Shown one piece after another: positions 1 through 10,821 of a stretch of DNA of 64,000 nt. Each line of letters opens with the position of its first letter. Positions within the stretch are counted from its first letter, which is position 1. This DNA is from Rhipicephalus microplus (Eukaryota; Arthropoda; Arachnida; Ixodida; Ixodidae), in assembly GCF_043290135.1 (NCBI RefSeq), contig NC_134703.1:111307505-111371504 (forward strand). The letters run 5' to 3'. The notes under the pieces were generated by a model that worked only from the letters and a program-made list of their open reading frames with translations, was not told where the DNA came from and did not search any database. Made by a program: the position numbers and the translations under genes.

Positions 1-1689
1 TACTTGATCCTCACCAGCAGCTTTGCCTCTGTGCATGCTCTCCAAAGCTTTTCTGACTTTTTCTATCATTACCGGTGGGGTGTCGTCTGGGTTACTGCTA
101 GTTCTTATAGTATTAAGGTCGTGGTTATCTCGGCTACTGTACAGATCTCTGTAAAACTCCTCCGCTATTTTAACTATCCTATCCATATTGGTAGTTAATT
201 TGCCTTCTTTGTCCCTTAGTGCATACATCCGCCTTTTGCCTATCCCAAGTTTCCTCTTCACTGCTTTGACGCTTCCTCCGTTTTTCAGAGCGTGCTCAAT
301 TCTCTCCATGTTATACCTTCTTACATCGCATACTTTACGTCTATTAATCAGCTTCGAAAGCTCTGCTAGTTCTATTTTGTCTGTTGTACTTGACACTTTC
401 ATGATTTGACGCTTCTTAATTAGGTTCTTCGTTTCCTGGGAAAGCTTGCCGGTGTCCTGTCTAGCTACCCTGCCTCCAACTTCCACTGCACACTCCGTGA
501 TGATACTCGTCAGATTATCATTCATTGTATCTACGCTAAGGTTGGTTTCCTCACTAAGAGCAGAGTACCTGTTCTGCAGTGACACTCTGAATTCCTGTAC
601 TCTCCCTCTCAGTGCTAGCTCATTGATTTGCTTCTTGCGTATCACTTTCTGTCGTTCCTTCTTCAAGTCTAGGCGGATTCGAGCCCGTACCATTCTATGG
701 TCACTGCATCTTACCTTGCCAACCACTTCCACATCCTGCACGACTCCTGGGTGTGCAGTCATTATAAAGTCTATTTCGTTCTTATTTACGCCATTAGGGC
801 TCCTCCATGTCCACTTGCGGTTTTCTCGTTTTCGGTAGAAGGTATTCAAAATATGCAGATTATTGCGTTCTGCGAATTTTACTAGTAGCTCTCCTCTGGC
901 GTTTCTAGTGCCGATGCCATAATCTCCTACTGCCTGGTCTCCAGCCTGCTTCTTCCCTACCTTTGCATTAAAGTCGCCCATTACTATAGTATACTGTGTT
1001 TTCACCTTACTCATTACCGATTCCACGTCTTCATAGAAGCTTTCAACTGAAGCGTCATCATGGCTGGATGTAGGTGCGTAAGCCTGTACTACCTTCATTT
1101 TGTATCTTTTATTCAGTTTAATTACAATGCCTACCACCCTTTCATTAATGCTATAGTAATCCTCTATGTTGCCAGCTATGTTTCTGTGAATTAGGAACCC
1201 TACTCCCAGTTCTCTTCTGTCTGCCAAGCCCCGATAGCAAATGACGTGCCCATTTTGTAGCACAGTATAGGCCTCATCTGTCCTCCTAACCTCACTCAGC
1301 CCTATTATATCCCATTTAATGCCTTCTAGCTCCTCGAATAATACAGCTAGACTTCCCTCACTAGATAACGTTCTAACGTTAAACGTTGCTAAGTTCAAGT
1401 TCCAATGGTGGCCTGTCCGTATCCAGAGATTCCTAGCACCCTCTGCTACTTTGCAGATCTGACCGCCGCCGTGGTCAGTTGCTGCGCAGCTGGTGGGGAC
1501 TGAGGGCCGTGAGTTAATTGACGAATGCCTACGGGAGGGGGTGGCCAGATACTGCACCAGGGTGGCCAATCCTTCTCTGGTGAGATCATCGGTGCGTACC
1601 GGCTTTAAGCCGGTACGCACCGATGATACCGGCTTAATGCGGAAAGTATGGTTCACCGGAATGCAGCCGCTAGCAAATCCAGCGGCTTC
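1..1689 (-). CDS. RTE LINE polyprotein, N-terminal part (endonuclease and start of reverse transcriptase), partial
   Basis: Read on the minus strand, this frame is open for 563 codons from 1689 down to base 1 with no stop. I translated it line by line to check. Endonuclease motifs appear in the expected order: NVRTLS near 1380, GLSEVRR near 1300, QAYAPTS near 1080, MGDFNAKVG near 980 to 955, and CSDHRMV near 705. These supply the Asn, Glu, Asp-Asn and Asp-His residues of exonuclease-endonuclease-phosphatase enzymes. After a basic linker the frame ends with GKAAGEDQV, which resembles the first reverse transcriptase block of RTE elements. An ATG occurs at 1698-1696, but a TAA follows two codons later, so no ATG lies in frame upstream of the endonuclease. 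The product would nick target DNA and prime reverse transcription. Intactness suggests recent activity; whether the remainder is intact lies outside the window. Confidence 0.85.
1585..1627. repeat. Perfect 21-bp inverted repeat with a 1-nt loop
   Basis: Bases 1585-1605 are the exact reverse complement of 1607-1627, with one T between them. It lies inside the open RTE frame, upstream of the endonuclease. The core half-site is ggtgcgtaccggctt. A partial further copy of the arm (taccggctt) follows at 1627-1635. Confidence 0.95.
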
Positions 1690-1862
1690 TTACCTCATGA
1701 TTCGTGAGTGCACCGGTGTTGCCCGACTATCAGGCTGGTCGCGTGTCTAAAAAAATATTCAAATATAAATTAGGCGCTTAGCCGAATGCCCCGAAATTTC
1801 CCACCTTACCTGAGAATGCTTGAATACTAAACCACATAACACAGGCGATGATCGAAAATCGG

Positions 1863-2098
1863 ACCCCGCTACGGTGGTCTAGTGGCTAAGTACACGGATA
1901 CTGACCCGCACGTTGTGGGATCGAATCCCGGCTACAGCGGCTGCATTTCCGATGGAGGCGGAAATGTTGTAGGCTCGTGTGCTAAGATTTGGGTGCACGT
2001 TAAAGAACCCCAAGCGGTCAAATTTCCGGAGTCCTCCACTACGGTGTATCTCATAATCACGTGTTGGTTTTGGGACGTTAAAGCCCACGTATCAATCA
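1863..2098 (+). mobile_element. Ruka-like tRNA-derived SINE
   Basis: The copy has a tRNA-like head with box A (ggtctagtggctaag) and box B (gggatcgaatccc), then the family body (gatggaggcggaaatgttgt, cgttaaagaacccc, ttttgggacgttaaa) and a tcaatcaat tail. A 12-bp direct repeat, atcgaaaatcgg, flanks it at 1851-1862 and 2099-2110. That is a target-site duplication typical of LINE-driven insertion. Confidence 0.93.
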
Positions 2099-2110
2099 AT
2101 CGAAAATCGG

Positions 2111-5100
2111 TTGTCATAACCCATTTAAAACAAAATTAGTACTTCCAATTCATTTCCTCAGCATAATTGTATTGGAACCGAGAACACATAAATTTGTCTG
2201 AGGACGCAGCATACAGAGTCTCATATTGTTCATAGAACTGTCTTGGTAGCAAAACTTCAGTCCTTGAGAAATTAAATCAAGGTCTGTGTTCCCACATATC
2301 ATCGAGGTTCTTGGTGCTTGTTGAGAAAGCTTTCTTCTGGAAGATGTTTCTCTCAGGGCATGAGTAATGTTCTTGTGTTTTTAACGGCTTGGAGGCCCTA
2401 AAAAGCAGTGAAATCAAAGACTGTTAAAATGGTGGGTCGTTCGTGCTTCTATTACACTCTGTGATTGTAGAGTTAATCAAAAAAGGAAGTCGCCCGCTGA
2501 TTTCAAGCCGCGTCCTTCCTACTGCTATTTTTTTTTTGCGGAGGCCTTTAGTGCGCGAAAAGTTATCCCTGTTTGGGGGACAACTTCTTTTGAAAGCTAC
2601 TTCAAGAAAACTCTCAGTGTTGGTTTTTCACTTTCGATCTAGTAATGGCTATATATATATAGAAAAAAAAGCTTTTACGAATTCCCTTCTCAAGCCGGCC
2701 GTGATTTTTCACCATTGACATGCAATATAAGTACAGGTTATCGCATTTTTTGTTCTTTTTTACGTTCTTTTGGTATTTGCTGCAAACATTTTTACATGGT
2801 CTTTTTTCAGTTTTTGCTAAACCTTCACAGCAACAGTATTCTCTTGAAGAATTTTGAGCCCTACTGTCAAGTTTCTTCTAGAAAACGTTGTCAGTAGCAT
2901 TTTATGTTGCCCCTGTGCTCATATATTTTATTCGCATAACAAGCAGTCACAAGCAATCATATTGTTTACTTTGAGCCAAAGATCGTTAGCCATAACTACA
3001 GCATATTGTTATTAGAGTATTCGATGCCACCCCCTTTGCTAGAAGACCGTAGCTATGTTACCATAGTTAGAAAGTTTATGCTGGTGTTGCGTGGCCCCAT
3101 TGGTCGAACCGCGCTTATTACGCATGTCCTTGACTTCCAACCAACCACACAGGCGTAACTCTTATGCGCACGGGGTCTTTTTTCCTCTCCGCACTCCTAA
3201 GGCTGCAGGCTGTTTGTAGCGCGCACCTAACGCACCAGTGGCATTCGATTTTTCTGGCTGACGCAGATATCCCTGCCATCAGCGGGAGAGCGCAGAACAT
3301 TCTAAATGCAAATGACTCCGCGATTCGTAATTACAGAATGCATTATCGACGTCAAGCAATAATTCCTCTTTTTTTTCTTCTTCTTCAATAAGTTACTATA
3401 AGTGAGTAATAATTCTTACCAAAGTACTTATGTGTTGTACCTTGCTTCACAAATATAAACGCAACGCCTGAAACGAGGCTACTCTTTATAGTACTGCATA
3501 AACGAACAATGCAATAATAAAGAATATTACATTATTCGAAGCTCCTTTAATAACCTGTTTTCATACTTCAATACGAACATTCTGAATCTCTTTTCTGTTC
3601 ACACTCCAGAAAGAAAAGAGAAACGGCAGTGTTAAAAATGGAAAGTTGGCTCCAACGCGATTCCCTTATACGCTGATTCAAGGCTGATTTCCGAACTCTC
3701 TGCCTTCTAATAAATTATCTCTCTCTCCCTAAGGCCTCACCACAAAGACGCGTTGCTGTGACTCTATAAGCCACGCTGTAACGCCTAGGTGCGATCAAGC
3801 CTTAACTGGCAAGTGTGAGATCAGGCCTTCCCGCTGAAGTCCTAAATGTGTGTGCTGTTATTGTTTTTAAGCTACCTTGTTCATTGCTTTAATGTGACAA
3901 TATTGCGTAGGCGGGAATCATCATCTCTTTTACAAAGACAAAATCGGCAGTGGTAATATAAGGCCTTTGCTAAACCTTGTTCGCTTCAAATGTTTGTTAT
4001 TTAACAGAGCCAGTAAAACAGTTTACTTTTTACGTGATCAGCAGCTGATTGAGAATCCTCAAGGTCGATTCGCGCATTTAGACGAGCCTAGTTGCTTAAG
4101 ACTGGTGCACATTGATTTACCGGCACGCTACGGAACCCTAGATGATTAAACCTTCCGGACTCCCCCACCGTTGTTTGAAGCTCCAGCATCTGTCAGATAA
4201 TAAAGTTTTCTTGAAACAAACTATCCAAGAAATTCGCTGCAACTCAGCTTGGCTAGGCCCAGTGATGCAACCGAGAACTTTTTGTACTTGGTTGGGCTTG
4301 TTTACCCTCGTAACGGAAGCACAGATTGCCAACCAAACCTTATCGCTAGTCGTACGTGCTGTACCTCAAGAACTTAGTGCAGTTGCTTGTTTAGTTTCCA
4401 AAGTCGTCACAGAAGTTTAATTCGAGGCGTCCATTCTCGCAGCTGAAGGTCATCTGTGTCGTCTTTCTGCGTCTTTCTCCTGAAGATTAGCTCACTGAAG
4501 TTCGTACTCATCACTCATTTCAGCCTACCAGTTTCCGCTCTGGTGTTCACGTTTCCGTCTTAAAGGGCCGCTCAACAGGTCCCATAACAAGTGTTAGTTT
4601 GACCGTGGCAGTTGTTGTGTGTACGATGAAGAGCATTGTGGCACAACCTTTTTTTTTCAATTAGTTCATTGCGAGCTTAGAAAACTGGTATTTCGAAGCG
4701 AATTGAAACCATGATGCGAGAAGGCAAACTTGAAATTCTTGCTGCTCATTCCGTGTTGCCTTCTCAGGCCAAATCTCTTTTGTATCCTCTCCGACATCCG
4801 AGCAAAAGATCACACGCGCATGACGTGCCCGAGCAAGCCCAACACCGAAGCACGCTGGTGTTGTTGTTTTGTGATCAGCTTTACTTTGTAGTTCACTGCC
4901 CCGTTTCTGCGGGATGGATGCCTCAGCGCACGCCCATTTCGAAACGCTGGCCAAGACGTGGTGGAATAGAGTAGCCTAATGACTGCTTGAACAAGCAGAA
5001 CCATTGATTTTGTTTCCAGCTCCGGGCTGGCGTCTTCTCGGGGCGCTAACCGTGGAAACATGAATGCATGTGATACGCAGGCATGTCATCCCCGCATCTC

Positions 5101-5770
5101 ATTGCGATGCACGATAACAAAATGAATAAGACGCACAAATTCCCTTTGGGCATGTCATTATTTATCTCAACTGTTATTCATCTATTCAAGCAACAAACTG
5201 AACAAACTGCAGATGTCGTGGGAAATATTTTTGCCGTGTCACGTGTTACGTTAACCACGTCAAAGCCCAGTCATCACGTAGAGGACCGATGTCACTGAAC
5301 TGCCGTCTACGTAAGTGTCAATTCCGTCGTCTACGTCTCCTCGTTCTCTGGGCGCGCGCACGCGAAATAACGGACAAGCGGTGTTCATATTGAAACTTAA
5401 CCCATTTCCACGGCGCTTAGCTTTGCGAATTTCGGCATACGTGATATACAACGCCCAGTTTATGTAGTACGCACGTCAACTAAAACTATCAAACCTGGTG
5501 AGAGGCCGTTTCACTTATTTCCAAGCCGAGCGACATCCGCACGACGGTCCGACACAGCTTGCCATTTTCGGTACTGGCGCCGCGCAAACAACAACGCCAC
5601 AGATGAACCAGCGTCCACGCTTCTCTTTCCATCGCGCAACTACGGCACCACGGCTGAACTGAAGCAATCACCCCCTCACGAAACGTGGCACAGAGAGTAG
5701 TGAGTCCCGTCGTTAATCACGCGGACACGGGTCACTATGCCTAGTTTTTCATCCAAAACAGTGGTTGGAG
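2111..5770. other. Anonymous sequence, no supportable gene
   Basis: No protein family, RNA gene or repeat that recurs in this window was recognised. Open frames here are under 100 codons and overlap on both strands without recognisable domains. Base composition is ordinary and AT-leaning, with a more GC-rich stretch at about 5300-5770. Confidence 0.6.
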
Positions 5771-5906
5771 CAGCCGTGGTGGTGGTGGTGGTAGTGTCAA
5801 ACATTTTATTTAGAAACGCGCTAGAGAGTTTTGTGTGTGTTGTGTGCCTGAGAGCCAATCCTTAGTCACGCAATCAGACACGCAATTGCAGATCGCCGTT
5901 GTCCGG

Positions 5907-6662
5907 TGTTGCGAAGCGCGCCTCCGACGACGTTACGAAGGGCCCCTCGAAATCTCACCGCTGCAACCACTGTTTCGAAAGACGGCGACGCCAACACGGT
6001 CCCGAAGGCGCCACTGCTTCGAACTCCGCAGGGAAGGTCACCAGCCGTTTGGTAGCGTAGGTTTCTCAGCTCGCGACTGCTTCTGCGCAGCGCTGATAGA
6101 CGAGCGGGCGAGACGACGGTGAGTTAAACAAGGTTTATGTACAGCATAAATACAGAGGCGTTACAAATTCGGCACTGGGGCCGACAGAGACTCGAAGAGC
6201 CGAGCTCTCCTCTCTAACACATAGGTCTGCTCTCAAATGGGTCTGCTCTCAAACACGTCTGCTGCTCACGACGCTCCGCAGGGCTTCTTTTATATGCACC
6301 GGGTCCAACCCAAATGTCCAACCAGAAGCGCCGCTGGTCATGAGGTCAGACTCCTCCAATGGGGTCGCCGCCGGGCCACGTCATTCTTTCTCATCGAATC
6401 TGGAGAGGCTGCGCTGCAGGTGGCTGCACCCAAGGACGAGTGACGTCGCTAGGCATTGCATCAGCCGCCAGACAGGAAGACGCCGGTTGTTTACTCGACG
6501 GGCTCGCGGGCTGAGGTGACTCACTGCACGTGCACGCCAGAAAGGCGCCGTCGAGTGTTGACGCCGTTGAGTTGTTCGCGTCAGGCGGCTCGCGGGCTGG
6601 CCTTGACACAGATTGCCTTTTTCAGAGGCACGGACGTTCGTTGTGGACTCGCAGGCATAACA
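5907..6662 (-). repeat. 3' LTR of the Gypsy-type element
   Basis: Direct repeat of 10064-10817. By eye I count about 28 differences over 755 bp, roughly 96% identity. Open frames on both strands inside it are not genes. On the element strand it starts TGTTATGCCTGCG and ends TTCGCAACA. Confidence 0.92.
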
Positions 6663-6676
6663 GCACCCCCGCCGCC
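6663..6676 (-). promoter_or_regulatory. Possible polypurine tract of the Gypsy element
   Basis: On the element strand, the G-rich run GGCGGCGGGGGTGC abuts the start of the 3' LTR, where second-strand priming normally occurs. It is short and interrupted by pyrimidines. Confidence 0.35.
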
Positions 6677-7343
6677 AGACAATGCACCGAAAAGACGAGC
6701 TGCTTCCACGTGGCTCGGATGTCAGGCGCGCTCGTTCGCCAGGTCCCTCCAGGTTCGCCTCCAGGGCCATGGGAAGAATGCAGCTCCAGACTCTGTTCCG
6801 GGAACACATCCCATTCTTGAGGACGGATCCCAGCTCCACTGGCTTGTCGCCACAACTTGTCTACCAGCTTCACTCGTCTCTTGTGACAATCTTTGGTTTC
6901 AGCATTTGTCGATGGTTCTGCAACTTGCCAAGAACGGTTCGACAACAGACAACACACGACACAAGCAAGCGCCCTCGGTCACCCGACAGAACACCAGACA
7001 AAGTATAGTACAAAATACCTAGCTAAGTGTCTATCGGAATTTCGTTCCCTCTACATCAAGAGGCACATGTGGAACACAAGACTCTTAAAATGAGAACTCA
7101 AATTTTTACACGTACAACAGCGTAACCAAATAGAACAGAACATAAAGTTGGCTCCTTCAGCTCATTCAGGACGAAAGCACTCAGCTAAGACCGTGATGAG
7201 GACAAAATTTTGCCCCGAATCTCCAGCGAGACACCGAAAGGTGGAGAAGGTACTAACTAAACGCACGGCTCAATGCGTCTGCATTAGCGTTTAGCTTTCC
7301 TTTTTTGTTTTTTAGCGAACGTCAAAGTTGCGCTGTCGGAGTA

Positions 7344-8210
7344 TCATGCTCCATCTCTGTAACTGACCACTTTTAGGCGACGATACCTATACGGCACCAA
7401 GAGCTGCTCGTACTTGCGACGTTGCACATCTGTGTAACTACAATAGGGGAGTCCAGATTTCTCATAAAAGGGAACATTCCTTCTCAGCTCCTTCTGCTGG
7501 ACTTCACTTAACCTAGGCTCTAGGTTCACCTGCTCCAAGGTTACCTCCGATTCCCTTTCGATTACATCACTAGAACTCCAAATTTCTGCTTCTTCTTCCT
7601 CTGAAGCATTCAACAGCTGATTTACGACCGCTTGACGTTGAACGTATGGTTTCATCAAGTTGTAAATTTTGTCCGGCCGCCTTCCTAATTTCACTTCATA
7701 ATTTGTATTGAAAAGCTTCGATAATACTTTGGCGGGCCCTTCCCAATTAACCTCAAGCATGTTCCTTTTGGACGGCTGCAGCAGCATTACCTGACTTCCT
7801 ACTTCAAAAGCGCGCTTCTTGACCGATTTCTCGTAGTGCTCCTTCGACAGCACTTGTGCCGCGTTTTTCTGGCTGTCCACTAGCGCTTCAAATGAGAAGT
7901 CCTCACGCTGCTCTCGAATGAGCGTCCCTCGATCAGCCCTCGGCAGCTCGCTCCCACTTTCCGCTACAGGCGAGAGCGTTGCAGCCCTCTCGCTCTGATT
8001 CAATGGCGCCACGTCATCTCCCCTTTCTACGGAAACTGCGCCGGTCGCTTCGGCGATGGGCCGCTCGCGTGACTGCTCACATGACTCACGCGGAAAATTT
8101 CCTCTCTGAGATTCCGTCGACCCGCCGACAAGGTCACTTGAGAGTTCACCGCATTGAACAAGATCAAGCTCCTGCGAAAGCTGCCGCGCCTGCGATCGCG
8201 TGAGGGCCAT
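7344..8210 (-). pseudogene. Rearranged Gypsy pol fragment (linker, integrase C-terminal part, pre-integrase part)
   Basis: This 288-codon frame is a remnant polyprotein. Residues 1-110 are an acidic, serine-rich linker. Residues 118-200 resemble the C-terminal GPY/F-like region of Gypsy integrases (EVGSQVMLLQPSKRN, then VNWEGPAKVL, ending KPYVQRQAVVN). Residues 201-245 are an acidic linker of the kind that precedes reverse transcriptase. Residues 247-278 (FYEKSGLPYCSYTD to LLVPYRYRR) resemble the segment that normally stands before the integrase zinc-binding domain. That segment should lie N-terminal to the integrase core, yet here it follows the C-terminal region, so the order is scrambled. 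The integrase HHCC and DDE core, reverse transcriptase and RNase H are absent. About 680 bp of non-coding internal sequence follow before the 3' LTR. Confidence 0.7.
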
Positions 8211-8215
8211 GTACG

Positions 8216-8510
8216 CTAAGTTGGGGAAAAACGATTTACCCTGCTCTTTGAGAAGCTGATCTGAGTTCTTGAGAAAAGATAAGGAAAACTATCGGGAAGC
8301 GCGGCAGACACAGCCGCTTCGGTGCGAAGCTTACCGAACGGGCCTTCAATGACAACCGTGGCGATTGGTAAGCAAGCACTCTGCTCCTCGGCGACTTGCC
8401 TGATCCACGCGCATTCTCCTGTAAAGTCATCCGGAGACACCAATGAAGGAAGGATGGACAATATCCATGGTTGCCGCTGAGTCACGAAGTGCTCGACACG
8501 TTTGCCCATT
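8216..8510 (-). pseudogene. Gypsy retropepsin-like protease remnant, frameshifted
   Basis: A frame on the minus strand contains LVSPDDFTGECAW and IEGPFGKLRTEAAVSAALP, which resemble the body of the aspartic protease of tick Gypsy elements. Just upstream, in a different frame, the minus strand at 8483-8472 encodes Asp-Ser-Ala-Ala followed by TMDIVHPS. This fits an active-site loop of the form DSA rather than the usual DTG or DSG. A frameshift between these parts breaks the enzyme. It would cleave the Gag-Pol precursor inside virus-like particles. It sits between gag and the pol fragment, as expected. Confidence 0.6.
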
Positions 8511-8590
8511 CACACTAATTTCTTGGATATACGGCTCCAACAACCGCATGTTCTTTTCCAATTCTCAGATTGTTGCAAAAGCAAACTTTT

Positions 8591-9758
8591 CCTTACAGTT
8601 TATCGCGATGGGCCCTTCCTTTTTGCAGTTGTAGCAGATTAGTGGCTCCCGTCATTCAAACGTCCGTGTGGTATCAGTGCGTTGTTTAGGAACCTCACTC
8701 GATCTCTCCGCTTCTGTTTGCCCTTCCCCTACACTGTCCTTCGTAAGAGACGGGTCATTCTTGAAATTACGGTGCGGAGCGGGTTTCCGTTGATCAGGTT
8801 TCTTTGAAAAGCCCTCTTTCATATTTTTCAACGCGCACTGCCCTGCTGTGCAACTTTCGGCGAGTATAATACTCCTCAGCTAACTCTGCTGCCTTGTTTA
8901 GCTGTACTTCACAAAGTTTGTCCTGCGGCCAAAGTTTGACATCCTCCTCGATCCAGCGGTAGAATTGCTCCAATGCAACGCATTCCACCACTTTATCGCG
9001 GTCGTCATAAACACCTTCGCCCTTGAGCCATTCAATTAAATCGGCTTTAAGACGAAACGCGAAGTCAACGTGTGACTCATTCCTCTTTTTAGCATACCGA
9101 AACCTTTGTCTGAAAGCCTCGGGTGACAACTTATAACGTCTCAAGAGCACCTTCCTTAACCTCGTCATAGCTCTCAAATGCTTCCCTCGCTCGACAAGCA
9201 AGTTATTCCGTCGGACACTTCGCTGGGAAGAAGAGCTAACAGGTTCCGCGCCCAAAGAGACCGCTCCAAAGCGTTTCGCTCACAGACGTGTTCAAACTTT
9301 ACGAGATACTTCGCCATGTCCTCGCCTACTACGAACGGTGGCAGTTGGTCGCAAATTCTCTGACCACTGAGCTGAACTGTCGCAGAAGCTAGGCTAGGCG
9401 CCTGCGAACACTGTAGGATTGCCAATTCTATTCGTTTCAACTCAGGGCGCTCCTGCCTCTCGGCCTCCTCACGGCGTTCTCGCCTTTCAGCTTCTTCACG
9501 TTCGCGAACTTCTCGCCTTTCAGCTTCTTCACGTTCGCGAACTTCTCGCCTTTCAGCTTCTTCAAGTTCGCGAACTTCTCGCCTTTCAGCCTCTTCGCGG
9601 CGTGCTTTGATATCCTCCCAGGCCTCATCGACTTTCTCAGCCGAAACTCCTTCATCTCTCATGATCTCAAGGATCGCTTGCTTTCGTTTCGCATGGCCCA
9701 AAATAATGCCGAGTTCCTCACAAATTTCGATGAGTTCCTTCATTTTAAGGTTCTTCAT
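8591..9758 (-). pseudogene. Gypsy gag, broken by frameshifts and a stop
   Basis: The frame starts at the ATG at 9758-9756. The N-terminal 45 residues are helical and acidic, followed by an EERRE-rich stretch encoded by tandem repeats at 9440-9605 that predicts a coiled coil. The capsid-like part begins near FVVGEDMAKYLVKFE and continues in another frame from about 9250 (VLLRRYKLSPEAFRQRFR) to 8794. Single-base shifts lie near 9170-9140 and again near 8795, and a TGA interrupts the frame near 8650. The C-terminal knuckle reads CYNCKKEGPIAINC at about 8636-8595, so the histidine of the CCHC motif is replaced by proline. The protein would have packaged element RNA; it can no longer be made whole. 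Confidence 0.78.
9440..9605 (-). repeat. Short tandem repeat inside gag (Glu/Arg-rich)
   Basis: A roughly 30-bp unit (plus strand cgaacttctcgcctttcagc followed by ttcttcacgtt) is repeated about four times with small changes, encoding repeated EEAERREVRE-like heptads. Unit number probably varies between copies. Confidence 0.85.
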
Positions 9759-10042
9759 CGTTCACACTAGCCTCTTGCTGTTTGCCCCTGTTAAGAATTT
9801 ACTTGCCGTACCCACAATAAGTCTACTAGCAAGACGTGCAAGCAATTTTTCACACTCCCGTGTTTACCCCCTCCGCATTAACTTTGGTTTCAAAGCACTT
9901 CGACTTTGCTTGAAACGATCAAAGCTCACTTCAATGCTTCACACAGCCTTTCTCTAAACTACTACAACCTGAGCTAGAGTAGTCTGATGAACTGAGGGGA
10001 AAACTTCAGGCACTCACCGCATCGATGTCGCTGACGCCGGCC

Positions 10043-10058
10043 GATCCCGCACCTGCCA
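10043..10058 (-). promoter_or_regulatory. Possible primer binding site of the Gypsy element
   Basis: On the element strand TGGCAGGTGCGGGATC begins five bases after the 5' LTR, the place where the 3' end of a tRNA primer would pair. I could not name the tRNA. Confidence 0.35.
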
Positions 10059-10063
10059 ATCAC

Positions 10064-10817
10064 TGTTACGAAGCGCGCCTCCGACGACGTTACGAAGGGC
10101 GCCTCGAAATCTCACCGCTGCAACAACTGTTTCGAAAGACGGCGACGCCAACACGGTCCCGAAGGCGCCACTGCTTCGAACAACGCAGGGAAGGTCACCA
10201 GCTGTTTGGTAGCGTAGGTTTCTCAGCTCGCGACTGCTTCAGCGCAGAGCTGATAGACGAGCGGGCGAGACGACGGTAAGTTAAACAAGGTTTATGTACA
10301 GCATATATACAGAGGCGTTAGAAATTCGGCACTGGGGCCGACAGAGACTCGAAGAGCCGAGCTCTCCTCTCTAACACATAGGTCTGCTCTCAAATGGGTC
10401 TGCTCTCAAACACGTCTGCTGCTCGCGACGCGCCGCAGGACTTCATTTATATGCACCGGGTCTAACCCAAATGTCCAACCAGAAGCGCCGCTGGTCATGA
10501 GGTCAGACTCCTCCAATGGGGTCGCCGCTGGGCCGCGTCATTCTTTCTCATCGAATCTGGAGTGGCTGCGCTGCAGGTGGCTGCACCCAAGGACGAGTGA
10601 CGTCGCTAGGCATTGCGTCAGCTGCCAGACAGCAAGACCCCGGTTGTTTACTCGACGGGCTCGCGGGCTGAGGTGACTCACTGCACGTGCACGCCAAAAG
10701 CGCCGTCGAGTGTTGACCCCGTTGAGTTGTTCGCGTGAGGCGGCTCGCGGGCTGGCCTTGACACAGATTGCCTTTTTCAGAGGCACGGACATTCGTTGTG
10801 GACTCGCAGGCATAACA
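10064..10817 (-). repeat. 5' LTR of the Gypsy-type element
   Basis: Direct repeat of 5907-6662 with the same TGTT and AACA termini. It would carry the promoter and the transcript start on the minus strand. It is followed at 10818 by ccgg and the resumed I-type LINE. Confidence 0.92.
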
Positions 10818-10821
10818 CCGG

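Larger units (their letters stand above)
1..1700 (-). mobile_element. RTE-type LINE, 5' portion running off the left edge
   Basis: This is the 5' part of a non-LTR retrotransposon transcribed toward base 1. It encodes an apurinic-type endonuclease followed by a linker and the first conserved block of a reverse transcriptase, then leaves the window. A second RTE-type copy, 5'-truncated, lies on the same strand near 61 kb. The 5' boundary is uncertain: coding-like sequence begins near 1690 and an AT-rich stretch follows at 1750. No target duplication can be seen because the 3' end is outside the window. Confidence 0.85.
5907..10817 (-). mobile_element. Gypsy-type LTR retrotransposon, full-length ends but internally deleted
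   Basis: Two direct LTRs of about 755 bp (5907-6662 and 10064-10817), each beginning TGTT and ending AACA, bound 3.4 kb of internal sequence. The internal part reads on the minus strand as gag, protease and a rearranged pol fragment. The 4-bp sequence ccgg lies immediately outside both ends (5903-5906 and 10818-10821), a target duplication within the Ty3/Gypsy range. Reverse transcriptase, RNase H and the integrase core are absent, so the copy is non-autonomous. It interrupts the C-terminal tail of the I-type LINE, which reads through if the element is removed. Confidence 0.9.

Noticed and set aside
6456..7022. 188-codon plus-strand frame
   Set aside because: It lies across the 3' LTR of the Gypsy element and its non-coding internal edge, antisense to the element, with no domain.
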